A stretch of DNA of 64,000 nucleotides, from assembly GCA_000336895.1 (NCBI GenBank), contig AOLX01000023.1, forward strand, positions 197,405-261,404. The letters are read 5' to 3'. Below are positions 1 through 8,854 of this stretch, one piece after another. Within the stretch, counting starts at the first letter, position 1, and each line of letters starts with the position of its first letter. This DNA is from Haloarcula argentinensis DSM 12282 (GTDB lineage: Archaea > Halobacteriota > Halobacteria > Halobacteriales > Haloarculaceae). The notes beneath the pieces were generated by a model that saw only the letters and a list, made by a program, of their open reading frames with translations, did no database searches and had not been told where the DNA came from. The position numbers were made by a program, and so were the translations under genes.

Positions 1-1
1 T

Positions 2-199
2 TACTGGAATCAGTCGACACCGACCGATACAAACGTGTTGGTCATTTCGTGCAGTGTTCTGGCGGTTGCATGGCTGTCACAATTTATTCTTGCCACAGGC
101 TGGTTCGCGTTATTGGCGCAGTACACCGGACAATACCTTGTCTTGACGCTTCTAATGCATCAAATGGTAAAAGGCGCAGAATTGTTTAATATTATTTAG
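2..199 (+). CDS. C-terminal end of a membrane protein (start lies outside the window)
   Basis: From base 2 this frame stays open for 65 codons and ends at TAG 197-199. The translation is hydrophobic (for example VLVISCSVLAVAWLSQFILA) and looks like one or two membrane segments followed by a short tail. No family is recognised. The stretch is AT-richer than the rest of the window and lies next to an integrase remnant, so it may itself belong to a decaying accessory region. The call rests only on open frame and hydrophobicity. Confidence 0.4.
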   Translation, partial: YWNQSTPTDTNVLVISCSVLAVAWLSQFILATGWFALLAQYTGQYLVLTLLMHQMVKGAELFNII

Positions 200-440
200 A
201 AGTCCTTCTCAGTGGAAGTCAGGTCAGCCTTGCACCAGCGAAATTGGTTCCATGACTGCTTAGTCGGAACGGATCAGCAACTTTCACGCCTCTATAGAAA
301 TAAATCGTGTATTCTATTGCATCCGTGTCCGGTTCTCCATTTCGACCCGGATACATTCGCCCCAATTTTCCCGCCTGACACCCCGAAATCACTCCAAGAT
401 TCTAGGATATTGACCGCAAATCAGAATTCACGGACACCGG

Positions 441-637
441 ATGAACTTAGAGAACTACGACGACCAAACGGGATGAAAGCATGGCTCTCCGAACAAGAGG
501 TTCGGCAGCTACTCGACAAGTTCGACGACACTGAGAAGGGGATAGCGGTCTCGCTCGATGTGCTGTATCAGCACTACGACGCCCGAACCGAGCGCGAGAA
601 GATGGACGTACGAACTGACCACCTACCAGAGGAGTAA
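441..637 (+). pseudogene. Remnant of a haloarchaeal tyrosine recombinase/integrase
   Basis: An ATG at 441 opens a frame reading MNLENYDDQTG before a stop. A shifted frame from 473 continues MKAWLSEQEVRQLL and DDTEKGIAVSL. Together these resemble the usual start of haloarchaeal XerC/D-like integrases, in which a short LExY..DG lead is followed by xWLSxxEVxxLL and DTQxRIAxxL. The frame then jumps to YQHYDARTEREKM, which resembles the end of such proteins. The whole catalytic middle carrying the R-H-x-x-R and Y residues is absent. I read this as a frameshifted, internally deleted, inactive integrase. Family recognition is from memory, not a search. Confidence 0.5.
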
Positions 638-980
638 CCGACCAATGTTCAGAAAATACCCAAAACCACACGACGGCACCATAGATAACCTGCCCGGCGA
701 GTCCATAACAATTCTTCTACAGTAGAACACACCAGATTAGCGACAGCACTGCGCCTGAATGACAGTTATCGACGCAGAGATGGGGCATGAGAGTCTTGCA
801 CCGATTTCATACAGTTGCTGTCTCGGATACTCGGCCCTCTCAGCACACCTGGCGTGGTAATCTGGTATTTTTTCGCAGGAATACTCTCTCCAAGACTCAG
901 CTATCGGAACGACCGCTTTCGGTCTAAGGTTCTCACCGTGCAGAATATGGTGGAAACAACTGACTATCTGGAGTCGCGAC
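638..980. other. Intergenic stretch with no supported gene
   Basis: The frames here are short and carry no recognisable motif. The one overlapping the next gene's 3' end (737-1042, minus) shows no family features. The composition is less GC-rich than the flanking chromosome, consistent with decayed accessory DNA following the integrase stump. Confidence 0.4.
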
Positions 981-2300
981 TCATTGCTCCCCGTTCCGTC
1001 GATAGCCGAGCCAGCCAAGCAACAGCGATAGCGAGACGACAACGGCAGTGAGATCGAATCCGGGGCCGGAGCTATCCGTTGTTGTCGTCTGCGTCTCTGA
1101 GGCGAATGTCGATGTGACAGTCCCAGCGTCCGAAGCTGTGGTCTCTGTGCCAGTCTGCGTTGTGGTGTCGGTCACAGTGGTCGACGCTGTCGAATCTGGT
1201 GTCGATGAGACAGTCGCAGTTGTTGTGCCACTTATCGTCTCGTTTCCAGTTGTGTTCATCGTCCCGTTCGTGGTGCTGTTGGCCGTTCGAACGGTCACGT
1301 TACCCACATTGGTTGTGTTGAGCTTCACGGCGTGGACACCGGATGAGTTGAACCGGACCGTGAGGTTCACCTGACGCTGTTCACCCTCCGGGATTTCGAG
1401 GCTTGCGTTCGTCCCCGTCACTGTTCCGTTATCATAGACACGCGCCTCGAACGTCCCGCCGTCGTCGCCATCATTCTCGATGGTTCCGGACACCATGACT
1501 GACTGTCTAGGCGCGACCGATGTTCTGTTGAGCGACGTGTTTACGACCGAGAATGATGGTTCAGTGGGGGAGATAGCACCGCCTCCACCCCCACCGCCCC
1601 CACCGCCGTTGTTATCATCATCGTCGTTATCGCTGTTGTCATCATCGCTATCATTGCTATCGCTGTCGTTGCTGCCGTTAGAACCGTCGGTCTCGTTTCC
1701 TGCTCCATCGTCAGTATTGGTCGCTGTTTCCGTAGCCGTTGGCGTGTCCGTTTCCGATGGTGTCGCCGTGTCTGTTGAGGTCGATGAACCAGCGTCGACG
1801 CGTAGCTCAATACTGTTGTAGGCTTCGGGTGTGACAGTCTCGCCGTCGCTGTCAGACAGTTTCGTGTCCGCGTCGACGAAGTCAAGCTGTGTGGACCCAG
1901 ACGCATTTTCCGGGACTGTGAACGTGATTTTGGCGAGAACAGGGGCGTCCGTCTCCCCGGACCGAAGCTGATTGAACGCAACCCAGCCGGCCTCGTTGTT
2001 CACGTTTGTGACGGGGTCGTCGAAGTCGTCGCTGCCGGCAACGCTGTCGATCTCCGCGACAGTTGGGTCGAACGTGACATTGGTCTGGTAGCCACGCACT
2101 GCCGTTGCGTTGGCCCAGACCTGCACGGTGACTGTTTCACCGGGAGCAACGGCGAGGCCGTCGCCGGACGCTCCCGAGACGGTGGTACCGACCGAAATCG
2201 CGCTTGCTGACCCCGGTGCTATGGCAGCGACCGCCACCGGGAGCGTGCCGACTACGACTGTCAGGGCAACGGCGATAACAAGCGTTCGGCTGGCTCTCAT
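981..2300 (-). CDS. Cell-surface cohesin-domain protein with PGF-CTERM anchor
   Basis: This 439-residue secreted protein has a Sec-type signal (about residues 1-34) and a cohesin-like domain (about 35-168) with VRGYQTNVTFDP and a final hydrophobic strand. An acidic Asp/Asn linker ending in ten glycines follows (about 190-245), then a CARDB-like Ig-fold domain (about 245-340) and a Thr/Ser-rich stalk. The C-terminus reads GPGFDLTAVV, a hydrophobic helix, then YRR, the layout of PGF-CTERM proteins processed by archaeosortase A. Its ATG overlaps the stop of the upstream dockerin gene by 4 bp, so the two are probably co-translated. Inference: it is the anchored receptor for the neighbouring dockerin protein. 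Confidence 0.8.
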   Translation of the reverse strand: MRASRTLVIAVALTVVVGTLPVAVAAIAPGSASAISVGTTVSGASGDGLAVAPGETVTVQVWANATAVRGYQTNVTFDPTVAEIDSVAGSDDFDDPVTNVNNEAGWVAFNQLRSGETDAPVLAKITFTVPENASGSTQLDFVDADTKLSDSDGETVTPEAYNSIELRVDAGSSTSTDTATPSETDTPTATETATNTDDGAGNETDGSNGSNDSDSNDSDDDNSDNDDDDNNGGGGGGGGGGAISPTEPSFSVVNTSLNRTSVAPRQSVMVSGTIENDGDDGGTFEARVYDNGTVTGTNASLEIPEGEQRQVNLTVRFNSSGVHAVKLNTTNVGNVTVRTANSTTNGTMNTTGNETISGTTTATVSSTPDSTASTTVTDTTTQTGTETTASDAGTVTSTFASETQTTTTDSSGPGFDLTAVVVSLSLLLGWLGYRRNGEQ

Positions 2301-4147
2301 TGGTTATCCCCTGCCAAGTTCCGGGCGGCAACGGCATCGCCGATGTCGACGTCGCCGTCGCCGTCGACGTCTGCTGCGTCCCGGTCAACGTTGACGTCTT
2401 CGCCGGCAATCGACCGCTGGAGTCGGCCTACGTCGTCAGTGTCGACGTCACCGTCGCCGTCGACATCACCGGCCACCGTTTCGCTTGGAGTGTAGCTGAC
2501 AGTCAGCGTCGGTGGGATGGCGCTGTCGGCGCTCTGGATGTCCCAGTCGTCGTTCCCGAGCGGGCGAAACACCCATCCGGCGTTCTGTGCGCCGTTTGCC
2601 CACGCCTGCACGCTCGTCGTCACATCAATCGAAGTCTCATCCGTCTCTACCGTGCCGGTTCGTGTGACCGCCTCGGCAACGGCCTGGGAACCATCTGCCT
2701 GGATGCCACCGTCGAACGACGCCCACGTCGAATCGGCGCTCCACTCCGTTCGCAGTCGATGGACCGCTGCGCCATCCCCCCCGTCCGACGTTTCAAGCGC
2801 TACAGTGGCCTGTTTCACGTCTGACCCGGGCGGTATCTGCCCGCCGTCTGTCCCGATGATACCGTCAAAACGGAGGAGAACCTGCGTGGTACTGCCCGAC
2901 CCCTCCGGATCGCTGCTGTCGATAGACAGTGTCTCGGCGGTGCCGTAGCTCGCCTCCGGTTCGGCGGCGCGTATCTCCGTGTCAGTCGTCCCGCTGTAGC
3001 CGTCCGTCCCCTGCTGGAACGTGACAGTCGGTATGTCTGGCGTGTCCGGTGTCGCCGTCGGTGTCGGCGTCCCGGGTGACGACGAACTGAACCGAGCGTC
3101 GAAGTCGAGGTCGAATCCGAACTGCGAGTCGTCGTCGGTCTGTTCCTCATCCGTGCTCGGCGAGTACGTCCGGACCTGGATCCGATCCGGTTCGTCAGAA
3201 CCGTCCCCCGGACGGAACTCGATGCAGCGAAGCAGGCCGTGCCCGCCGTCGTCTCGGAACTGGTAGTTCGCGAGCAGTTCGTACACCGACGAGCCGGCGT
3301 TGTTTGTCGACACCTGATGGGCCTCCCCGCCGCTCTTGCCAGTCCCATCGTGCCAGTGACCACAGAGAACCATGAATATCTGGCCGTTCGGTGAGACGAG
3401 GTCTTCCCAGACAGTCTGACCCGTATTACCGATCTCGCTCGCTTCCTGCAACTTCCGGGTCCGTCGTTGTGGTTCGTCGCGGAGATACGAGTGCGTCGTG
3501 AGTATCGTCGCCCGGTCCGGATACTGGTCGAGGACACTCTGTGCCCAGCCCAGCGTTGTCGATGGGTCGTCTACGGTTCCCGGTGGCTCCCACTCTAAAG
3601 CGAGATGCAGGAAGTCGTAGCCACCGGCCGAAAACAGCTGGTAGGTGCTGAGGTTGTCTCGACCTTCGTCGCCGTTAGTCGGGCCCGCCCCGCCGAACCA
3701 GTCCCGTCCCTCGTACCGCGACGGGCCGAAGTACTCCCGGTACTTGGCAACAGAGGAATTCCGGTCCCATAGTGTCGCGTAGTCGTGATTACCCGTCACG
3801 GTGGCGTAGGGGACCACTCCGTCGAGCGTGGCCATGGCTTCGTCCATGTACTCCCACTCCGCGTCGTCGTCGCCGTGATCGACCACATCACCTTCGTGGC
3901 TGACGAATGCGATGTTTTCGGCGTCCGCGTTGTCAGCGATCCACTGCGTCTGGTCCTTGCCGTAGGGCGTTCCCTCTTTGGCATACACCTGCGTGTCCGG
4001 CAGTGCAACGACTGTCCAGTAGTCCGACTGCTGGCCGGTACTGGCGGTGGTTCCCAGCGCGGTGAGGCCCACGCCAGTACCGGCGGCTTTGAGTACCCGT
4101 CGTCTGGTCGTGGTGGCCAGCCGTTCGGATCTGTCGCTACTGTCCAT
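2297..4147 (-). CDS. Tat-exported metallophosphoesterase with DNRLRE/CBM96-like and dockerin domains
   Basis: The start is taken at the ATG giving MDSSDRSERL; an upstream ATG at 4270 would only add an unrelated leader. The 616-residue product has a Tat signal (RRRVLKAAG), then a calcineurin-like phosphoesterase domain with metal-binding blocks GDVVDHG, VTGNHD and CGHWHDG. A beta-rich DNRLRE/CBM96-like domain follows (about 370-550). The C-terminal dockerin has two calcium loops, DVDGDGDVDTDD and DVDGDGDVDIGD. Export as a folded enzyme and docking to the cohesin encoded by the overlapping downstream gene are inferred. The substrate is unknown; extracellular phosphodiester or nucleotide hydrolysis is plausible. 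Confidence 0.85.
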   Translation of the reverse strand: MDSSDRSERLATTTRRRVLKAAGTGVGLTALGTTASTGQQSDYWTVVALPDTQVYAKEGTPYGKDQTQWIADNADAENIAFVSHEGDVVDHGDDDAEWEYMDEAMATLDGVVPYATVTGNHDYATLWDRNSSVAKYREYFGPSRYEGRDWFGGAGPTNGDEGRDNLSTYQLFSAGGYDFLHLALEWEPPGTVDDPSTTLGWAQSVLDQYPDRATILTTHSYLRDEPQRRTRKLQEASEIGNTGQTVWEDLVSPNGQIFMVLCGHWHDGTGKSGGEAHQVSTNNAGSSVYELLANYQFRDDGGHGLLRCIEFRPGDGSDEPDRIQVRTYSPSTDEEQTDDDSQFGFDLDFDARFSSSSPGTPTPTATPDTPDIPTVTFQQGTDGYSGTTDTEIRAAEPEASYGTAETLSIDSSDPEGSGSTTQVLLRFDGIIGTDGGQIPPGSDVKQATVALETSDGGDGAAVHRLRTEWSADSTWASFDGGIQADGSQAVAEAVTRTGTVETDETSIDVTTSVQAWANGAQNAGWVFRPLGNDDWDIQSADSAIPPTLTVSYTPSETVAGDVDGDGDVDTDDVGRLQRSIAGEDVNVDRDAADVDGDGDVDIGDAVAARNLAGDNQ

Positions 4148-4477
4148 ACTCACACCCGGAACAGGTCCTGTGGTGAGTCTGGGCGCAACCCCATCGCTTT
4201 GTGATCCACCTGTTGTCTCGCCAGCCACGATAATACTGTTGCGTCTGCCACCGGTCGGTGGCCTCGGCATATGATCGATACATTGCTAGGCTCTCGGACA
4301 CAGACCCGTTCGCCGAACGGCGATTAGTTATTGATCGGTTACTGCGAGTATGCTGTTGTTTTTCCGCGCTATCGTTACAGGGACTCTTCGTCACAACTAT
4401 CCACTGACTCACAGCCAGGGGGCTCACCGTCACTCTCGGTTTCACTCCGTTTTCACGACGCACATACGATACTCGGC
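4148..4477. other. Intergenic region upstream of the phosphoesterase gene
   Basis: No gene is supported here. The open frames in this stretch are antisense extensions of neighbours. It should hold the minus-strand promoter of the phosphoesterase-cohesin pair, and the 3' side holds the end of the HprK-like gene. No clear terminator or palindrome was found. Confidence 0.35.
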
Positions 4478-5620
4478 TCAGTCCATCGCCTGTATCACAC
4501 GCGAGGAGTCAAGCGATTCGACGGCCTCGACGATGGCGGTGTCGAGGTTGTGGTCGCCCCAGTCCCGTTTCCGGGGGATGTGTGCGCGGTAGGTCGCAAC
4601 GTCGTCGAACAGCTCCCGGAACGTCGCTCGCTCCTGTTCGACGACCGCATCCAGAGCGGCAACCATCGAGCCGTCGTCGACGAGCGAATCGTAGGCGTGG
4701 AAGTACTCCCTGAGCCGTCCATCCCACTCGAAATTACAGATCGACGACGTGGCCGACATCGCGGTGTTGGTCGAGATGCCTTCTACAGTGATTGTATCCA
4801 GATTCGGTGCGGCCTGAAGGAAAACGACGGAATCGACAGTCGACCGCTCGACATATTCCGCGCACGGATACAGGTCCGAGATATTCGTGAACTCCCGGCT
4901 ATCGTCGCCGAGAAACGTCTCGTTCAGGAAGTTGAGCGCTGTTTCCGGGAACGAACCTGTTCTGTCGACTCGCTCGTCGATAAATCCGTGGAGTTCACTG
5001 CGCAGCCGGTCCAGTTCCGTGTCGTGCTGTCGCTTTATTTCGGGGAACGACTCAATATTGAACGACTGGAGGTTCACACCGAGCGGGTAGCCGACAGCCG
5101 TGCCGTCCGCGCCGACCCAGAGCCGATCGTCGGAGAGGAAGTCCGCACCCTCGCGCAACAGCGACAGCAGGGTGTTGGTCTTGCCGGCTCCGCGCCAGGC
5201 CGGAAACAGCGTCGTCCGGCCGTCGAGTCGCACGCCCGAGGCGTGTATCAGTGCCTGCTGTCGCGCAGCCCGCTGCTGTCGGATGTAGAACTCGACCGGA
5301 TAGATGGAGTAAAACGGCTCGAAGCCGTGTGTCACTCGGATGTGCTGCCAGCCCGGCGTCACCGCCATGAAGTCCGCCCCGTTTCGGATGACGAACTCGT
5401 CGCCAGTCCAGGCGTAATGGTCGTCAGGGTTCCCGAGAACGATCTCCGCGTGGACCTCGTCTGTCGTCTCCTCGATGACGATGTCGGGATCGTTGACAGG
5501 TGTGTCGGTCTCGAACTGATCGTACATCTTCTGGTACTGCCAGCTCGTCCGACCGCCAGCCCCGAGAACCGTTACGACAACGTCGCCAAAGAAGTCGTAC
5601 GAGCGTTGGTTCATAGCCAC
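4478..5620 (-). CDS. HPr kinase (HprK)-like P-loop protein
   Basis: The 380-residue protein has the core of the HprK/PEP-carboxykinase-like kinase fold: HASGV (about 126-130), a P-loop reading WRGAGKTNTLLS (about 142-153) and the following LSDD (about 162-165). An N-terminal region of about 110 residues and a C-terminal half of unknown function flank this core. In bacteria HprK phosphorylates HPr of the PTS, but no HPr or PTS gene is seen here. Related proteins occur in peptide-modification and polysaccharide clusters. The gene stands alone behind a long AT-rich upstream region with a striking inverted repeat. The substrate is unknown; the fold assignment is fairly safe. Confidence 0.7.
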   Translation of the reverse strand: MAMNQRSYDFFGDVVVTVLGAGGRTSWQYQKMYDQFETDTPVNDPDIVIEETTDEVHAEIVLGNPDDHYAWTGDEFVIRNGADFMAVTPGWQHIRVTHGFEPFYSIYPVEFYIRQQRAARQQALIHASGVRLDGRTTLFPAWRGAGKTNTLLSLLREGADFLSDDRLWVGADGTAVGYPLGVNLQSFNIESFPEIKRQHDTELDRLRSELHGFIDERVDRTGSFPETALNFLNETFLGDDSREFTNISDLYPCAEYVERSTVDSVVFLQAAPNLDTITVEGISTNTAMSATSSICNFEWDGRLREYFHAYDSLVDDGSMVAALDAVVEQERATFRELFDDVATYRAHIPRKRDWGDHNLDTAIVEAVESLDSSRVIQAMD

Positions 5621-5698
5621 CCCGATAGATGCTGGCCCGGTATCGGGCCGAGATAGACAATCATCTGACTCATCGTTCTCGTCTGTACGCGGTTACTG

Positions 5699-5724
5699 CA
5701 TATTGTTATATATGCGACAATATG
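5699..5724. promoter_or_regulatory. Inverted repeat enclosing a TATA-like box upstream of the HprK-like gene
   Basis: The 8-base arms CATATTGT (5699-5706) and ACAATATG (5717-5724) are perfect complements, and the flanking G and C extend this to 9. They enclose a 10-base spacer, TATATATGCG, which contains a TATA-like element readable for the minus-strand gene starting at 5620. A dimeric repressor bound here would block TBP. A smaller inverted repeat, ACTAA..TTAGT, lies just beyond. Confidence 0.5.
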
Positions 5725-5863
5725 CCACGGCTCACTACTAACGAATGATTAGTGCTTGAAAGCAATATATACAGTCCGAGACGATGCATGATACCAAACG
5801 CTGGAGTCCAGCCGTCACACGGGATATCTTCGGGTAAGGCTGGGTTATGAACGATTTAGCCGC

Positions 5864-6481
5864 TTAAAAGAACTGAAACAGATCGTCCCGCTGGACCTCG
5901 TGGAGGTGGTGTCGGACGGCTTCGTTCAGTGGCTCGGTGGAGCCACGCTTTGCGCTGATCGGTGCGATAGTTTCCTGCCACTGCTGCCACGGCGGATGCA
6001 GACCGAGGCGGTCACAGAGTTCATTCAGGCGTTCATCCTCGTCGTCGACCTTGTCCATCTTGTTGACAGCGACGACCGGTTCGACGCCGACCTCCCGGAG
6101 GAAATGAAACATCTCCACGTCGTGGGGGATCTCGTCGGGGCCGGAGTGACGGTCAATGATATCGATAACCGACTTGCCGTCCACGACGAGGATACCGACG
6201 AGAATCTGCTCGGCGTTCCGCTCAATGTACTGGACCACGTCGGTCTTGATTTCCTCGCGGACGTCTTCGGGGACGCCTTTCATGTACCCGAAGCCGGGGA
6301 GGTCACTGATAACGAAGTCGGCGCTGGCCCAGTCGAAGTGGTTGGGCGAACGCGTGACACCGGGTCGCTGGCCTGTGTCGAACGTGTGGCCCGTTATCTC
6401 GCGCATCAACGTCGATTTCCCGACGTTTGACCGACCGACGAGCACCACCTCGGCGTCCCGGTCCGGTCGTGACTCGAACAT
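5864..6481 (-). CDS. engB: EngB-type ribosome-assembly GTPase
   Basis: This 205-residue TRAFAC GTPase has G1 [10 protein letters not shown] close to the N-terminus, G3 DLPGFGY and G4 NKMDK, with PISAKRG as a G5-like block. DLPGFGY next to a switch region rich in [10 protein letters not shown] is typical of the EngB/YihA family, which acts in large-subunit assembly in bacteria. The start is the ATG giving MFESRPDRD, which places the G1 loop at the family's usual distance. The longer upstream extension is basic and unlike the rest. The C-terminal phenylalanine-rich tail (LFQFF) is retained. No operon partner is evident. Confidence 0.88.
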   Translation of the reverse strand: MFESRPDRDAEVVLVGRSNVGKSTLMREITGHTFDTGQRPGVTRSPNHFDWASADFVISDLPGFGYMKGVPEDVREEIKTDVVQYIERNAEQILVGILVVDGKSVIDIIDRHSGPDEIPHDVEMFHFLREVGVEPVVAVNKMDKVDDEDERLNELCDRLGLHPPWQQWQETIAPISAKRGSTEPLNEAVRHHLHEVQRDDLFQFF

Positions 6482-6597
6482 ACCCCGTGTACTCCGCCAG
6501 CGGGGAAAAGCGCGTCCGTTTCGCGGGGACCGACTGTTTCGTGATTCACGATCACATTTCAATCCAGTTCTGCACCCGCGACCCGCTAACTAGCCGC

Positions 6598-6604
6598 TTT
6601 TTTA
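6598..6604 (+). promoter_or_regulatory. TATA-like element of the DUF389 gene
   Basis: TTTTTTA lies about 25-31 bases before the GTG start of the DUF389 gene. That spacing places transcription initiation at or beside the start codon, as in haloarchaeal leaderless mRNAs, and supports choosing the GTG at 6629. Confidence 0.45.
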
Positions 6605-6628
6605 CCCTCGCGGGTCCCACCCGGAGCC

Positions 6629-7909
6629 GTGCGGCTGGTACAGATACTGATTCCGACCGGGAAGCGTGATGCCGTGTTAGGTGTGTTAGCCGACGAGGGC
6701 ATCGACTACGTGCTCACCGACGAGACGAGCGGTCGGGAGTTCACCGCTGTCGTCACCTTTCCAGTCCCGACAAACGCGCTCGAACCAGTCCTCGAAGAGT
6801 TACGGGATGTCGGCATCAACGACGACGGCTACACGGTCGTCGTGGACGCGAACACTGTCATCTCCAGCCAGTTCGACAAGCTAGAAGAGAAGTACGCCGA
6901 GGAGGAAGACGAAGACCGCATCGCCCGGGAAGAACTCACATCGAAGGCAAACGATCTCGCGCCCTCGATGTCGAACTACGCGCTGATGACCGTCATCAGC
7001 GCGATTATCGCGACTGCGGGGCTCCTGCTCGATTCGCCGGCCGTCGTCGTCGGCTCGATGGTCATCGCACCGCTCATCGGCCCGGCGATGACCGCCAACG
7101 TCGGCACCGTTGTCGACGACCACGAGATGTTCGCACAGGGCATCAAACTTCAGGCCATCGGGCTCGGACTCGCCGTGGCGAGCGCGACTGCCTTCGCCCT
7201 GCTCGTCCGGCACGCCAACGTCATCCCGCCGCTCGCTGACGTGACCTCGGTCGGCCAGATACGTGAGCGGATCGCCCCCGACTTCCTCTCACTGATCGTC
7301 GCACTCGGCGCTGGCGCGGCCGGCGTCGTCAGCCTCACCAGCGGCGTCTCGACGGCACTGGTCGGCGTCATGATTGCCGTCGCACTCATCCCGCCGGCGG
7401 CTACGGTCGGCATCGGCATAGCCTGGGGCCAGCCGCTCGTCAGCCTCGGGTCTGCCGTGCTTCTGCTAGTGAACGTTCTCTCGATCAACCTCGCAGTCCT
7501 CGTCGGACTCTGGTACCAGGGCTACCGCCCGGAACACTGGTTTCAGGAGAGCGACGCGCGATCGGCGACTCTCAAACGCATCGGCGTTCTCGTCCTGTCG
7601 ATACTCGTCCTGTCGGCGTTTCTGGGCGGCGTCACCTTCGACTCCTACCAGCAGGCGACGACGGAGTCGGACATCCGCGAGGGCATCGAGGGAAGCGTCA
7701 GCCCGCCTGCCAGCGTGCTGTCGGTCGAAGTCGAGTCCACCAACACCGCGATCTTCCAACAGCCCCGCCGCGTCGTTGTCACCGTCGGCCTGCCGCCGGA
7801 TGCGACGCGGCCGACGCTCGTAGACCGACTGGACGCGATAGCCGACGAACAGGCCGGCCGGAACGTCACGACGGAAGTCCACTACGTCACTATCGAACGC
7901 AGCGATTAA
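6629..7909 (+). CDS. DUF389 family membrane protein
   Basis: The 426-residue product begins with GTG, chosen because the family motif starts at once (RLVQILIP) and a TATA-like box lies about 25 bases upstream. An N-terminal cytosolic domain with an acidic coiled stretch (about residues 75-105) precedes about six membrane helices. The signature GSMVIAPLIGP occurs near residue 150, and the helices are rich in small residues. This matches the TIGR00341/DUF389 family of unknown function, sometimes linked to transport. A soluble C-terminal domain of about 90 residues follows the last helix. It stands alone and is probably leaderless. Confidence 0.85.
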   Translation: MRLVQILIPTGKRDAVLGVLADEGIDYVLTDETSGREFTAVVTFPVPTNALEPVLEELRDVGINDDGYTVVVDANTVISSQFDKLEEKYAEEEDEDRIAREELTSKANDLAPSMSNYALMTVISAIIATAGLLLDSPAVVVGSMVIAPLIGPAMTANVGTVVDDHEMFAQGIKLQAIGLGLAVASATAFALLVRHANVIPPLADVTSVGQIRERIAPDFLSLIVALGAGAAGVVSLTSGVSTALVGVMIAVALIPPAATVGIGIAWGQPLVSLGSAVLLLVNVLSINLAVLVGLWYQGYRPEHWFQESDARSATLKRIGVLVLSILVLSAFLGGVTFDSYQQATTESDIREGIEGSVSPPASVLSVEVESTNTAIFQQPRRVVVTVGLPPDATRPTLVDRLDAIADEQAGRNVTTEVHYVTIERSD

Positions 7910-7970
7910 CGCTCAAAACCGACTTTGAGCGTTCGACGGCATAAATACCGCGGGGTGTGTCGGAGATGAT

Positions 7971-8681
7971 ATGGTATCACGACCACTCGCAATCGCTGGT
8001 GTGCTGACATTGCTCGTCGCCGGTGGCGTTGGATTCGCACTCGCGGATACTGGAACCGTCGCACCGTCGACGAATTCGACCGTGAGCGTCAACGCCGATG
8101 CGACCGTCGAACGCGCGCCCGACCGTGCAACTGTCACCGTCGCCGCCGTGGGCCGCGGTGAGACCGCCGAAGCGGCGCGCAACAACCTCAGCGGCGATGC
8201 CGACGCGATTACGTCGGCGCTGGAAGCCGAGGGCGCAGACGTGACTTCCTCGCGGTTCCAGATCCGCCCCGAGTACGAGGAGAGTAGAGAGGGCCGCGAA
8301 CAGGTTGGCTACGTGGCTATCCACACCGTCGAGGCCGAAACGAGCAACGTTTCAACTGCCGGGAAACTCATCGATGCCGCGGTCGATGCCGGCGCAGACC
8401 GCGTCGAGGGCGTGCGCTATTCGCTGAGTGAGGAGACAAGGCAGGACGCCCGCGAAGAAGCCCTGACGACCGCCATGGACAACGCCCGAACGGACGCCGA
8501 AGTCGTCGCCGCTGCGGAGGATCGAGCTGTCGGTGACGCTGTCACGGTCCAGACCAGCGACCACGGTCGCCCCGTCGTGTACGCGGAAGCAATGGCGTCC
8601 GATGCCGGCGGACGGACGAACATCCAGCCCGGCGACGTCACCGTCGACGCCTCGGTTAGTGTCACGTACGAACTAGAATAA
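7971..8681 (+). CDS. SIMPL (DUF541) domain protein, exported
   Basis: The 236-residue protein has a hydrophobic N-terminal signal or anchor (IAGVLTLLVAGGVGFAL). The SIMPL/DUF541 fold follows: SVNADATVERAPDRATVTVAAV, then a RFQIRPEYE strand and a C-terminal GDVTVDASVSVTYELE. The bacterial relatives YggE and SIMPL have been linked to oxidative stress and signalling, but the biochemical role is unsettled. The gene follows the DUF389 gene on the same strand after a 61-bp gap that contains a separate AT-containing promoter-like region (AAATACCG). The sites outside the membrane are inferred from the signal. Confidence 0.82.
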   Translation: MVSRPLAIAGVLTLLVAGGVGFALADTGTVAPSTNSTVSVNADATVERAPDRATVTVAAVGRGETAEAARNNLSGDADAITSALEAEGADVTSSRFQIRPEYEESREGREQVGYVAIHTVEAETSNVSTAGKLIDAAVDAGADRVEGVRYSLSEETRQDAREEALTTAMDNARTDAEVVAAAEDRAVGDAVTVQTSDHGRPVVYAEAMASDAGGRTNIQPGDVTVDASVSVTYELE

Positions 8682-8854
8682 GCCGTTCTTACTCACCACT
8701 GCGGTTCCTTTTCGTGTTTTCAAACGGCCGCTTGGTAATGGCTGCAGTCCTTCTGCGAGTGTCCACAGTCCTCGCGACGGCGACCGCAGTCCTCGCGGGT
8801 CGCTACGCTCCCCGCTCGGGGTCTACGAGACGCCTTCCGTTGGTCGGCGTCTCG

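Noticed and set aside
1480..1821. Plus-strand frame rich in proline, serine and leucine runs
   Set aside because: It is the antisense reading of the Gly and Asp/Asn runs in the cohesin protein's linker; no start signal or family.
8748..8830. Short direct repeats (CAGTCCTCGCG-type) before the Nog1 stop
   Set aside because: Brief and irregular, and similar GC-rich phrases are common between haloarchaeal genes; not enough for a repeat call.
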